DNA of 64,000 bases from Puccinellia tenuiflora (GCA_012064385.1 QRDG01001756.1:124001-188000), one strand, 5' to 3'. Counted from the first letter of the stretch, positions 22,767 to 34,538 are shown. The notes: a model not told the origin generated them from the sequence alone. Numbers and translations are program-made.

Positions 22767-23725
22767 TGTCGTGTCTTGGATCACGGACACTGGGAGTGAA
22801 GGATACCCCCTTTTTAGGTTCGGTATGGGGCGCGAAGGAGTGAAACGTATTCCGCCGGGGGGACTTTGTCTAAGCCCGAGATCTACGAACAAGCAAGCAC
22901 CGCAGAGACATAAGGAGTTTACCCAGGTTCAGGCCACCTGGAGGCTAACAGCCCTACTCCTGCATGTCTGGATTGAGTGGTATATCATGGTGTAGCCTTA
23001 CAGAGGTGGTTGCGGGTGCGAACCCGGGAGGTGTCGGCTAGAGGTTGAAGACGAGCAGATCTTGACCTGGAGGAGATCACCTCTTTCATATGCTACTCTT
23101 TGTCTTGTGCGCTACCTAGCCCAGCCTCCGACTCTCTGGAATCCGTCCCCTCCCTCAGGTGCCTTAGTCCTCCTTTTATAGGCTAAGGGGATCCCACAGG
23201 TGCACCTTTGGGGGTGGAGGGGTTTTGGTGGGAAAAACCCCTCCGGGTTCTTGTTTGGGGGCGACGTGGCTTCTTCTCATCCAAGTATTCTTCTGAGGGG
23301 GTTAGGTGCGGTCGCCCACCTTTTCCAGGGCGGGCGGACAGAGGATGACACCTTTTCCGTCCCTGTCCCCCCGCGGCGCCTCCATCTTCTTGGTGCCCAA
23401 GTCTTTTAGAAGCTTCCAGCCGGGGCTGCCAAGCCTGTCTTCTTCGCATGTCCGAAGGTTGGTTCCCGGGGGTTAGCCTGGCCTCCTGCCGGGCACCGGG
23501 GTCCCCGGGACCTCCGCGATGTCTGCCGGGTTGAAGGGGGCCCCGGGGGGTCCCCTGCTCCTTCGCCGTGGTTGTCGATGCCGTGCTTGTCTTGTCGCCG
23601 TGGGGCAGATGGGGGGCCCATCTGCAAGTCTTGAACCTTGGCCTTGCTTGCCTTCTTGGTGGGCCCACAGGTGGTGGACCCACTTTGACCGCATCAGGGG
23701 AACCCCATGTTCCACTGTTGCGACA
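22767..23725 (-). repeat. TE4 3' LTR, 959 bp
   Basis: It is bounded by TGTCG and CGACA on the plus strand, the same terminal pentamer as TE2 (CGACA). Minus-strand GCCTATAAAAGGAGGAC (TATA at about 23174-23182) is a clear core promoter. The 5 bp before it (caacg, 22762-22766) would be one TSD copy. Confidence 0.78.
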
Positions 23726-23738
23726 GTAGCCCCCGGGC
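23726..23738 (-). other. TE4 polypurine tract
   Basis: Minus-strand GCCCGGGGGCTAC abuts the LTR start TGTCG; the GGGGGCTAC form is common before grass gypsy 3' LTRs. Confidence 0.75.
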
Positions 23739-24184
23739 ATAGTCCCGGCGGCTACTACCTTCTGCTGCCCGGGGCTATGACCAAAAAAGAGTCAAAGTGG
23801 GTCCCTGGCGTCAGGTATTGACTGTCTTGGAGTTATCCGCTAGGGCCGCGCTTCACGGAGACGCGCGCCCCACAGGTCTTCTTTGCCTTGGTGAACGTTG
23901 CGGTCCACGAGGATCGCCAATGCTCGTCTTGAATCCAACGGGAGGAAGCATGCCGGACGGAATGCCTCCTCGATCCCCGTGCCGGTCGGAGCGGCGGGGC
24001 CACAGCACGACGCGTGGTGTGCCTTATAGGCCACGGTTCCAGGGAACTGTAGCCGTCACTTCTCCCCAATCGTAGAAATCCCAAATCGCCGCCCAATCGC
24101 ACTTCATCTTACTCCGCTTCACAGCGCACCGTGAACTCCTTCTCCTCGCTGCCGTGACACCGAGCAGCGGACATCCTCATCTCG

Positions 24185-24563
24185 GTGACCAAGACCAAGC
24201 AAAGTGCCCAAAAGAAGCCCTCCGGCGCCTCGCTCGTTAGGAGGCAGCAGCCTCCTAGATCCGGGAAAGCGCTAAAGAGGTCAAATCACGCTGCTGAGAT
24301 GGCAGACATGCGCCGATAGTTGGCATTGTTCCCGAGAATCTACGCCGACGACCACAAGAAACTGATGAAAGCTCGATTCGGGGCGGTTGCATCCCATGCG
24401 AGGGGGAATGCTCCTGCTCACGTGGCGACAGAGGTTCTGCCGCCATCAAAGACCAGAGAGGCCACGCAGATCCCCGTCTTCGACACCTTTGTGCGGATGG
24501 GGCTTGTCCCCACATTCTCGAACTTCCTTCTGGAGATCCTGCGTGCATACGTGCGGCTATATT
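24185..24563 (+). pseudogene. TE4 antisense gene, first coding part (gypsy-type transposon domain, PF04195-like)
   Basis: A frame open from about 24185 encodes a basic N-terminus (VTKTKQSAQKKPS), a stop TAG at 24317-24319, and then the N-terminal half of a domain I recognise as the plant putative gypsy-type transposon family: FDTFVRMGLVPTFSNFLLEILRAYVRLY. The frame is cut by TE5 inside the Tyr-Asp junction; its other half resumes at 31113. Domain resemblance is from memory of the family and needs a profile search. No clear ATG is seen; a 5' UTR-like stretch fills 23739-24184. The last 5 bases are the TE5 target duplication. Confidence 0.7.
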
Positions 24564-26146
24564 AAAATAAGTTGGGTGGTGCCCCAAGCGAAGGCGGAAT
24601 TGCAGCTAGTAGCAGTTTTCCCTCGTGTAACGAACCGTTGTTTATCGAACCAGTAGGACTTTGAAATCAACAACGAGGTGAATGTTGAAGATCTCTGGCG
24701 CTTGACCTTCAACAGACGTAGACCTGCACACACTCAACCAAAATACTTTGTCCCCAACGGCGGAAAGGTTGTCAATCTTTCCAGTCTTGCAGAAAACAAA
24801 GCGGTTAATTGTATGATGAAATATGAAAAGTGATCAGACGAGTAATCATGATTAAAAGCAAGTAAATGAGGTTGTAAGCAATGTAAAAAGATGGACCGGG
24901 GGCCATGGGTTCACTAGTGGAGTCTCTCAAGTAAATAAAATATGTATGTGATGTGTGAACGAATTACAGCTAGGCAATTGACAAGATCATGACACAAACC
25001 CAATTTAGCTATGACAAAAAGGACATGATAATATTTATGGAGGCATCACGACAAGGAACAAAGACCGTTGAGTCCAACTGCGTCTTTGTCTAAAAAGTCC
25101 ACCATGGGATCGCTATCCAGCCTGTCACCCAATGGTATTAAGTTGCAATCAACAGACAATTGCATTAAGTAAAGTGCATGAAGTAAGCAATACTAATATC
25201 AAAATAGACATTAACACCGCTATTTTACCCTTAGTAGCAACAGCACACCCTCGCCCTTAGATGTTTCTGTCACTCATGCCGAGGAACAAAAGGGGGCATG
25301 AACCCACTATCTAGCATAAATACCCTCTCTTGGAGATACACACAATCACTTGGCCAAATTAACTACGCACATCGGAGAGCATGCAAGAACATAAATTACT
25401 CATATAAGAATCATGCACAATCTAAACATAACTTCATAATGCATCGGATCCCGGCAAACACATCACATAGGATTACAATAATCGATCTTGATCATGTTAG
25501 GCAACTCATAAGATCATAAGACATGAAGCACAAGAGAGAGAGACTACCAACTAGCTACTGCCATGGACCCGTAGTCCAAGGTGAGACTACTCACAAATCA
25601 TCCCGGAGGAAGTCATGGCAATGAAGAGCCCTCTAGGACCGATCTCCCCTCTGGCAGAGTGCCGAGATCAGCTTCAGATTGGACCCCGAACTCAGGTTTT
25701 CGGTGATGGCGCGTCGGGGTCGAGTTTCTGGAAAATAATGGCCGCCGCGACGTTTATAGGTTAAAAGGGATTTTATAGGCAACGCAGGGGGCCGAGGGGA
25801 CGCCCCATGAGCAGGGGTGGGTCCCACTCGCGGGTCCAAGTGGGGCCGCGGTAGTAGGCCGCCCCTGCCCTGTGGGTGGCCCCCCCAGGCTGGCCTTTGG
25901 TCCACTGGTGTCTTCCGTCGTATAAAAAATCTCCGTAAATTTTGAGCTCAATCCGATGATATTTCATGTGGTGGATTTTCTGAAATACAAAAATAGCAAA
26001 AACAGGAAACTAGTACTTGGCATCTTGTCAATAGGTTAGTCCGACAAAATGCATAAAAATGATATAAATGATAGTGAAAACATGTGACAATATCACAAAA
26101 CTAGCATGGATCACTCAAAAATTATAGATACGTTTGAGATGTATCA
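24564..26146 (-). repeat. TE5 3' LTR
   Basis: It matches 29538-31111 with visible substitutions and small indels, so TE5 is not very recent. The minus-strand core promoter is near 25770 (cctataaaatccc). PPT complement gcatccccaagctt follows at 26147. Confidence 0.88.
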
Positions 26147-28675
26147 GCATCCCCAAGCTTAACTCCTACTCGTCCTCGAGTAGGTAAGTGAGAACAAATA
26201 ATTTTTGATGAGACATGCAACCAACACATTCTTGATCAAGATAGTGATGCAAATCAAACGATGTGAATGAAGAGATACAAAACAATTGTCGATAATTGAT
26301 AGCAAGAAAGCAATAAATAAACAAGTTGAATCATCCAAGCAAAACCTTTCATAAATAGTATGTCAAAGACATGAAAACAATGTTATCAACATATTTGACT
26401 AATACACAAGGATAATAATTCCCATTACAAAAGTGTTTGAGAATCAACACAAAGGAAGATGTAAGCATTAGCAAAGAGCTTCAACTTCCAACGGCTTATC
26501 TTATAGATAAAGTCAATATAAAGATTCATGTTTAATCTTGATAATGTAATATGCTCAACGATACCAGGGTCAATGCTAGATGTTTGCTTTTGTGGATATA
26601 GAATGAAAAAGGGAAAACTGACTCAACATTAAAAGTAAAAGAAAGGCCCTTCGCAGAGGGAAGCAGGGATTAGTCATGTGCCAGAGCTTTTTGGTTTTTA
26701 AAATAGAAGTAAAATGATTTTGAGGTCTACATGCTTTCGTCAACGACTTCACAACAAAGAAACTATCTAGTCCCTCATGACAAGCAAGGTTTTTAGACTT
26801 GTGAGAGCAGCTGGTTCTTAGAAGAGCGAGTACACTCTTCTTTCTCCTTGGTTTCACCACTGTCCAATGTTTGGGCTGATTTCTCCGATTTGCATTGCGC
26901 GGAGGAGAATTGTGAGTTATATTTATATTTTTGCTTAATCTGCTCTCGGGTTGATTCAAGTGAAGACGTAATCCATCAACACCGGGTGAAAGGGGGGAAA
27001 TGACCTCGCTTGTCACAAGTTATATCTAGCTCTCTACTGCTCCCTCATGAGCTTAAAAACAGAGGCACAAAGAAGAAGTATTGTGAATTTTTAAAGGTAG
27101 CACATGACAAATTTACTTGGAATGGTAGGAAATATCATGCATAGGTAGATATGGTGGACTCAGCTGGCAAGAAAGTTTGGATATGGGGATTGGATGCACG
27201 AGTGAACCATACACTCAGTACGAATTTTTAGGCTTAGCAAAAAGATGTTTGAAGCAAACATCTAACAATAACCGGTAACAGAACAACATAAGACATTTAC
27301 CAGTCATAACCATAAAAACTCTACACCGTCTCCCTTCTTGACCAAACAATTCTTTTGATGGAAAGATTAGCACTACGAATTAACAACTGTGAAAAACCAC
27401 ACAATTTCAAGCTTTCAACCATATTTCTTTACTAATCAATTCTACTCAAATAACCAGCAAATTTAAGCATTCAACTTAACATCTCAAAACAATTGAGAAG
27501 CATCAAGTATCCACACCACGATCTACAAAACTATGCAGGCTTTTCATTTTATTCTATCATCACACAAATAGCATTTTGTCGCATTGACAATTGAAGCAAT
27601 TTTTCAACAACAACTCTCCAACAAGTATAAGTGAAGAACAAGAGAGTTTAACTTAACATCTAGCAGCTCTAAACAAGGTAAAAGCTAAAAGCGAGAGCTT
27701 ACTAGAAAACAGACAGTAGCTAAGAATACTCAAAATGATATAAGCGAAGCAAAGGAGTATTCGAACAAAAAAGCGGAGAGTGTCTCTCTCCCACACAAAT
27801 AAAGCTAGGTTCCAAAAGATATATGACAAACAAACAAACAAACAAAACTGAAAGTAAAAAGACGCTCCAAGCATAGCACATAATATGTAAAGTGATAAAA
27901 ACGAAGTTCAACGAAGACGACCTTATGATAGTCGATGAAGATGAGGGGATGCCTTGGGCATTCCCAAGCTTTGACTCTTGATAGTTCTTGATATTCAGAT
28001 GGGGTTCCATGGGGGCATCCCCAAGCTTCAGCTGTGATCCATCCTTGATTTCTTCATATTCCTCTCATTTGGAACTTAAAAACTCACTTCACACAAAACT
28101 TCTCATAATTTGATTAGAGGGTTAGTGCTCATAAATTAAAATGCACATGTGTTCAACTCATGACAAATTGCAAACCAACTTCATTAAACATTAGCTACTG
28201 TTTACTAAGCCTCACTGTGGCACTCTACCCCTAGAGTATCACATATGACGATGGTAAAGAGACAAATGCAAAATAAAAGTAGAATCTGTCAAAATCTGAA
28301 CAGTCTGTAAGGATCGAATTTTTCGAGGCACTTCGGCAGATCAAATCAAAAAATTAAAACTAACGAAGGATAGATAAAAGCATCAGGCTTGCTGTCAAAA
28401 ATTATCGGGAAAATATAAAATTCTGGCGATTTTAGAATTTTCGTGCAACAGGCGCACAGAATCTGTTTTTGGACAGCAACAAAATACCTCGCACTCTCAA
28501 TGCATTTGAGGCTAAACTTGGCACAAAAACCAAAAGAAAAAGACACAATGAAGTTGCTACAGAGGTAATAACTTCACGACTAAAGAAAATCAAAAGCAAA
28601 CTGAAAATAAAAGATGGGTTGCCTCCCAATAAGCGCTTTTCTTTAACGCCTTTTAGCTAGGCGCAATGCCAAATA
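26147..28675 (-). other. TE5 long 3' untranslated region
   Basis: AT-rich DNA between the single ORF and the 3' LTR. I see no convincing gene: the 146-aa minus ORF at 26576-27016 matches nothing I know. A (CAAA)n tract lies at 27827-27846. The left breakpoint of the 15.5-kb duplication (27895) lies here. Confidence 0.6.
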
Positions 28676-29449
28676 TCAAGTTTTTTCGGGATCAAAGGAA
28701 TTATTATCTTTCAAGCAAATACTTGCAAATTTATCATAGATGCATTGGATATTACCAATATAGGGCTGATAATCACCCTTCTCCTTTCTCTTTGGTTGAC
28801 TGCTCTCATCAAATAGGTTTTGGGGAGCAATCCAACCAAAATTGTCTTCCAATGCATCGGCCATCCCTAGGAGCTTAAATGGTACAGAAATTTCAACCTT
28901 CTCCTTTACCTTCGTGTTTTGAGTGTACTTCCTAAGATTTTCATCCCTAACATCCAAAGAATAGTGAATATTAGGATATGAACCAAGAGCACCATAACGA
29001 GAAAATATTTTCCTAGCTTCATTAACTATATCATCAAATTCATGGAGAAGAGTTTCTAATACAAAATCTTTTTCCTCTCCTCTCTCCATGCTATCAAGCT
29101 TAAGAAACATTTGCTGTAGTATAGGATTTAAATTAACAAACCTCTTGTCTAGACAAGCTACCAAACAAGATATGGCATGATCATAACAATCAGTTAGCTC
29201 GACTATTGATCTTTTATCATGAGTATAGAGTTTGCTAACGAAAGTAAGGAATTCTTCAATATTATATTTTCCAACAACATCCCCACTTCCTACCTTAACA
29301 TATTTCATACCAAAACTAGAAGGGAACATAGCTACTAGATAAAAGATAAACAAAACTGAAATAAAGATTACATTAATTTTTTTGGGTTTTAAAATTTTGA
29401 AGCAGGAAAATAAACTAAACGAGATATATAGCAAGCAAGACAAAAACAA
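28676..29449 (-). CDS. TE5 hypothetical protein, 257 aa
   Basis: This is the only sizeable reading frame in TE5 and lies right after the PBS, where gag is expected. The first 45 residues are hydrophobic and may just be readthrough of the leader; a second Met at MFPSSFGMKYVKVG (about residue 41) is a more likely start. The rest is soluble in character, with Glu/Lys-rich helical segments (ERGEEKDFVLETLLHEFDDIV) and a basic patch (SQPKRKEKGDYQ). I see no zinc knuckle or standard gag motif, so the function is unknown. The copy in the second duplication unit (44200-44973) carries a stop. Confidence 0.55.
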   Translation of the reverse strand: MFLSCLLYISFSLFSCFKILKPKKINVIFISVLFIFYLVAMFPSSFGMKYVKVGSGDVVGKYNIEEFLTFVSKLYTHDKRSIVELTDCYDHAISCLVACLDKRFVNLNPILQQMFLKLDSMERGEEKDFVLETLLHEFDDIVNEARKIFSRYGALGSYPNIHYSLDVRDENLRKYTQNTKVKEKVEISVPFKLLGMADALEDNFGWIAPQNLFDESSQPKRKEKGDYQPYIGNIQCIYDKFASICLKDNNSFDPEKT

Positions 29450-29496
29450 AGTAAAGAGATTGAGAGTATGAGAATCCCCTTGCTATAGCTCGAAAG

Positions 29497-29514
29497 TCCC
29501 CGGCAACAGTGCCA
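29497..29514 (-). other. TE5 primer binding site (Asp tRNA type)
   Basis: Minus-strand TGGCACTGTTGCCGGGGA, one change from the common Athila PBS, lies about 23 bp inside the 5' LTR end. Confidence 0.85.
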
Positions 29515-29537
29515 GAAAAGAGCTTGCTCCTATATTT

Positions 29538-31111
29538 AAATAAGTTGGGTGGTGCCCCAAGCGAAGGCGGAATTGCAGCTAGTAGCAGTTTTCCCTCGTT
29601 TAACGAACCGAGGTTTATCGAACCAGTAGGACTTTGAAATCAACAACGAGGTGAATGTTGAAGATCTCTGGCGCTTGATCTTCAATAGACGTGGACCTGC
29701 ACACACTCAACCAAAATACTTTGCCCCCAACGGCGGAAAGGTTGTCAATCTTTCCGGTCTCACAGAAAACAAAGCGGTTAATTGTATGATGAAATACATG
29801 AAATATGAAAAGTGCCTAGAGGAGTAATGATGATTAAAAGCAAGTAAATGAGGTTGTAAACAATGTAAAAATATGGACCGGGGGCCATGGGTTCACTAGT
29901 GGAGTCTCTTAAGTAAATAAAATATGCATGTGATGGGTGACCGAATTACAACTAGGCAATTGGCAAGATCATGACACAAACCCAATTTAGCTATGACAAA
30001 AAGGACATAATAATATTTATGGAGTCATCATGACAAGGAACAAAGACCGTTGAGTCCAACTGCGTCTTTGTCTAAAAAGTCCACCGTGGGATCGCTAGCT
30101 ATTAAGTTGCAAGCAACATACAATTGCATTAAGTAAAGTGCATGAAGTAAGCAATACTAATATCAAAAGAGACATTAACACCGCTGTTTTACCCTTAGTA
30201 GCAACAGCACACCCTCGCCCTTAGACGTTTCTGTCACTCATGCCCAGGAACAAAAGGGGGCATGAACCCACTATCTAGCATAAATACCCTCTCTTCGAGA
30301 TACACACAATCACTTGGCCAAAGTAACTACGCACATCGGAGTGCATGAAAGAACATAAATTACTCATATAAGAATAATGCACAATCTGAACATAACTTCA
30401 TAATCCATCGGATCCCAGCAAACACATCACATATCATTACAATAATCGATCTTGATCATGTGAGGCAGCTCACAAGATCATAAGACATGAAGCACAAGAG
30501 AGAGAGAGACTACCAACTAGCTACTGCCATGGACCCGTAGTCCAAGGTGAGACTACTCACAAATCATCCCGGAGGAAGGCATGGCGATGAAGAGCCCTCC
30601 GGGATTGATCTCCCCTCTGGCAGAGTGACGGGATCAGCTTCAGATTGGACCCCGAACTAGGGTTTTCGGTGACGGCGCGTCGGGGTCGAGTTTCTGGAAA
30701 ATAATGGCCGCCGCGACGTTTTTAGGTTAAAAGGGATTTTATAGGCATCAGAGGGGGCCGAGGGGACGCCCCAAGAGCAGGGGTGGGTCCCACCCGTGGG
30801 TCCAGGTGGGGCCACGGCAGCAGGCCGCCCCTTCCCTTGTGGGTGGCCCCCCAGGCTGCCCTTTGGTCCACTAGTGTCTTCCGTCGCATAAAAAATCTCC
30901 GTAAATTTTGAGCTCAATCCGACGATATTTCCTGTGGTGGATTTTCTGAAATACAAAAACAGCAAAAACAGGAACTGGCACTTGGCATATTGTCAATAGG
31001 TTAGTCCGACAAAATGCATAAAAATGATATAAATGACAGTAAAAACATTTGACAATATCACAAAACTGGCATGGATCACTAAAAAATTATAGATACGTTT
31101 GAGACGTATCA
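29538..31111 (-). repeat. TE5 5' LTR
   Basis: Same LTR as 24564-26146, ending GAGACGTATCA at 31111. The terminal TG expected at the other end is degenerate (ttaaataag in place of tgataag). Confidence 0.88.
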
Positions 31112-34069
31112 ATATGATCTGAAGCTCCTTCATCTAAATCCAGGTGCCATCCTGGATCTGTCCGTCTTCGCCTACGCCTGCGAGGCGTTCGTCGGGATGT
31201 TGCCTTTCGTGGCGTTGTTCAGTCATTTCTTCTATCCCCGCGTGGGAAAAGAGGTCTGGCTGGGGGTGGAGTCACATTCTGCTTCCGCCCGAATGTCAAG
31301 CTAAACTACCCCAACATGCTGGTGAAATCCAAGTGGGATGAGTGGTGGAACGGTTGGTTCCTCGTCGTCGTGCCGGAGGCCCTCCAGCACCTTCAAGAGC
31401 CGACGGAGCACCCGGAGAGCCAAGAGCTCTGGAGGAGCCCGAGCCAGCAGGATGTGCTCTTCTCGTTGGCGGTGTCCCGCTTCAAACTTCTACGGGAGCA
31501 GGGGGTTTCTGGGGCCGCTATCATTGCGCACGCCTTGCGCAACTGCCTGGCCCCTTTGCAGAAAAGGCCTCACCCGGCCTGGAACTTTATGGGTCCCCAA
31601 GACCCTTCTCGCTTGCAGAACAACAATATGGGCGACGATGCCCTCTTCGAAGTCATGAAGAAGATCTTTCCTCCCAATGTGCACTACCAACTGCCAGAGG
31701 GAGTCCGACCCCTATGCGAGGATCCACAGAAGGCGGAGATCCTTGCAGAAATGCCAAAGTGCAACGCCCTTGGGATCGTGGGCCGAGATGACGCCGGGCC
31801 CCAAACCACCAAGGCCAAGACCCGCAAGGTCAAGGTTCCCTCCAGCTCCGGCGAGGAAGAGGAGACCTCGGAGTCCGAAGTGGAGAGTGCAGAGAGCAAC
31901 AAAGTGGAGTCCACCTGCTCCAACAGGGACGATGAAGATGACAACAACGGCGCGGGGTCCGGGAATGACGATGACGGTGCCGACAAAGATGCCAGCGATG
32001 AAGAAGACGACGACGAAGAAGAGGAGGCGGAGGAAGATGCTTCTTCCCCGCGTCCTGCCGCAGGACCCGCCGTGGCCCCGAGCCCGGGGACGAGCCCCCG
32101 GGCGCCGCCCGTGCGCGTGGTCGGTGAAGAGGGCGGCCCCGTGGGTATGGAGGTTGACGCCGGTGCCTTCGTGGCGCCGCGACGCGGGGAGTCGCCCCAG
32201 CCCCAGCCGTCGGTGTAGGAGCCCTCCGTTGCCGTTAGCATGATGCCTCTGAGCCCCCGTGGCTCCTCCGCCGGGTCCGCAGAAATGCCCGAGTCGCTGG
32301 GCTGCAAGCGACCCTGCGGGTAAGTTTGCTTCTTGCTTGTCCTTGCTACGAATGCTGCCTCCGAACTCGCGAGTTGCGTTCCAAGGAAGCTGACCAAATG
32401 TTGTTGTAGGGGCCAAGCTTCCCCGGAGGCCAGCAAGAGGCGGCAGCACGCGGCCGAGTGCGACACGGCCACCAGCGCCAGAGTCCCCGGAGGGTTACCG
32501 CCCGCCTCCGATTTGCCGGGGCGGAGAAGAGACGCGGGGGCGACTAGCAGGACGTGTCCGGGACGCGTCGTATCCCCGCGAAGGTAGGAAACGCGGGGAT
32601 CCCGGAAGTAGCTGGTAAACCTCACCACACCGGGCAAGCTTCACCTTATTCCGCCTCGTTGGTTTTGACATTGCGTCTTGCTGATTCAAATACTTCAGTT
32701 GTCGGCGGGTCCCCAATAGGTGACCATGCTGCGACGACTCCAGACCAAGAGGTGTCCAAAGCCGCAGCTGAGGTGACGACGATCACGCGCCCGGGAGGTG
32801 GGCGTGCGGCGGTGCCTTCCGGTGGTTCGACCGGGGCCGGGACATCGAACTGCCCGGCCACCCCGAACCTCTTGGACTGCTCATTCATGACCGGGGATGA
32901 GCTGAAGGCTTTCAGCAAATTCTCGACATGCTCCGGGGCGAGTGCCGAGATTGCCGCGCTGGTGTAGATCAAGGCAGATTTCTCCGCAGGGTGCGGAGGG
33001 AGAACTGGTGCTTCCGGAAGCCATCAGGGAGCAGCCCCCGAGATCACTATCAGTGGGTTGAGCACCAAGGAGGCAATGCTCCGGGGCGTCGGCCAGCTGG
33101 TCCAGGAGATCGAAGCCAAGGAGGACGCGCTGGCGCGTGCCAGCTCTCGCGCCGAGGAGGCGATTTAGAAGGGATCGGCAGAGCTAACCCGCCAGTGGCG
33201 TTTGTTCTCGATTGTGTGGAAAGGCCTCGAAAAGAAGAACAAGGGCTGGAAGGTCGATGTCGAGTGTCACGAGTGCGATGTCGTGCAGCGGGAGCTGCAA
33301 CTGACAGCAAGGGAGGCGGAGCTAGCGGAGGACGCCAAGGCCTTGGACCTCCGAAAAAAGGAGCTAGAAAGCAAAGCCGAACGATGCCTGGCCGAGGCGG
33401 AGAAGAAACATCAGGAGGTGCTCGACGAGAAAGCTAGGGACGTCAGGGAGTTGCAGCTGAAGGAAGCAATGGCCCAGGAGACCATCGAGGACACCGAGAA
33501 GAGGCTTCTCGCGGAGAAGGAAACCGTCCGCACCCTGCGGGAGTAGGCCAAGCTGGATGGCCAGAAGATTGCTGGGCTGGAGGAGTCCTTGAGGCTGAAG
33601 GAGGAGCAGTTGTCATTGATGACAACCAAGCACCTTGAGCTGGATAAGGACTGCTCCCGGGTGTCCTTCGAACTGGCGGAAGTCCACCGCCGGACGGAGG
33701 ATGGGTTCCAGAGCATCACCGCTGCCAGTGCGGACTTCGCGATACGGGTGCTTCAGCTGGATCGGCACGCCGGACTCTCCAAGTTGGCCCCGGACTGCTA
33801 GAGCCTTCCTAAAGTGGCATAATTCCTCTCGAAGAGGACTGCCTCCATCTGGTCCATCAAAAACAGGACCGCTCGCCGGCTGCTCCAAGACCGAAACAAA
33901 GCTAGTCGGGGTGACGGCGGCGCGCGTGATGGCATCGATCCGGGAGGCCAACCTAAATGCCGTTATGCCCAACTTCGTGGACACCGAGCCTTCCGAAGTC
34001 TCGCTCCAAGCCGTGGAAGCCTCCACGACTGTGTTGGCCACGAAGATGTACCCTCTGTCGTGCCCTTAA
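31112..34069 (+). pseudogene. TE4 antisense gene, remainder, duplication copy 1
   Basis: After TE5 the frame resumes (YDLKLLHLNPGAILDLSVFAYACEAFVGM), completing the PF04195-like domain. Copy 1 then has a 5-G run at 31262-31266 where copy 2 has six, a frameshift, and TAG at 32216. The middle is strongly acidic (about 31850-32030) and then Pro-rich. A GTAAGT...TTGTAG intron spans 32320-32409. The last part is a long Glu/Lys/Ala/Leu coiled coil (about 33060-33720), broken by TAG at 32965, 33166, 33544 and 33799. A later frame ends in TAA at 34067, with AATAAA at 34110-34115. The domain, acidic linker and coiled coil suggest a nuclear or chromatin-binding protein, but that is inference. Confidence 0.72.
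32320..32409 (+). other. Intron 1 of the TE4 antisense gene, copy 1
   Basis: GTAAGT donor and TTGTTGTAG acceptor, 90 bp. Joining the exons keeps the frame into GQASPEASKRR. Confidence 0.75.
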
Positions 34070-34538
34070 ATTTCCTGCACACCATTTGAGCACCTCGTGC
34101 CCCAAATGTAATAAATACTGCATCAGACTTTGTATTTTGTCAGAACATATGCTATAATGCTTAGGAATCTTCATGCTATTCTACTCGCGGGTGCTTTTTC
34201 TTTATCATGTTTTCTTTTCTCCACGTCTTTGAGAGATCCTCTCGGGATGTAAGCTTACCTATGAGGCCCTGCCTGATCAGGAACGTCCTCACAAGCCCTA
34301 CCGATTCCCGAGAGGTCGCTCACCCTCTCGGTGCGCACTCCTCCGAGCGGTATTAGGTCTCTCACCGCTTCGTACCTCCGGGAGAGCCGGCCCCCTGGAG
34401 TGCTCATTCGACGGACAAGACGCGTTCTCGGTTTCGTGCACGGTTTTATTCCCGTGAGATACACAGCAAAACATGACACATACTATAATCAAGGATAACT
34501 TATCTTTTATTGATCATGCGGAGTCTGATGGTAGATAT
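34070..34538 (+). other. Region between TE4 antisense gene and TE6
   Basis: Holds a probable polyadenylation signal AATAAA (34110-34115) and then a sequence with repeated ctctcgg / gagaggt words. No gene seen. It would be the part of TE4 between the antisense gene and pol. Confidence 0.5.

Larger units (their letters stand above)
24564..31111 (-). mobile_element. TE5: Athila-lineage non-autonomous LTR element, minus strand
   Basis: Two LTRs (24564-26146 and 29538-31111) flank an internal region with an Asp-type PBS and one ORF. The LTR begins TGATACRTCTC on the minus strand, and the PPT is aagcttggggatgc, features I associate with Sabrina/Fatima-like Athila elements of cereals. Target duplication is atatt (24559-24563) versus atatg (31112-31116), one mismatch. 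RT and integrase are absent, so it would depend on other elements. The family name is a resemblance, not a database match. Confidence 0.85.
22767..34538 (-). mobile_element. TE4: Tat-lineage element, minus strand, 3' part only, interrupted by TE5
   Basis: Read on the minus strand, the surviving part is a gene in antisense to the element (on the window's plus strand), a polypurine tract (23738-23726) and a 3' LTR (23725-22767). This antisense-gene / PPT / 3' LTR order is that of Tat elements with an extra aORF between pol and the 3' LTR. Pol and the 5' half are missing: TE6 begins at 34539. TE5 lies inside the antisense gene. The assignment to Tat is inferred from LTR ends, PPT and the aORF, since no pol is left. 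Confidence 0.68.

Noticed and set aside
23183..23740. 185-aa minus ORF in the TE4 LTR
   Set aside because: It spans the LTR promoter and PPT and is Gly/Pro/Arg-rich from GC content only.
26576..27016. 146-aa minus ORF in the TE5 3' region
   Set aside because: No recognisable motif, and the related TE6 region does not preserve it.
31684..32637. 317-aa minus-strand ORF (and its twin at 47208-48161) rich in Ser
   Set aside because: It is the mirror of the acidic GAA/GAC codons of the antisense gene; the plus strand has the domain, splice sites and coiled coil.
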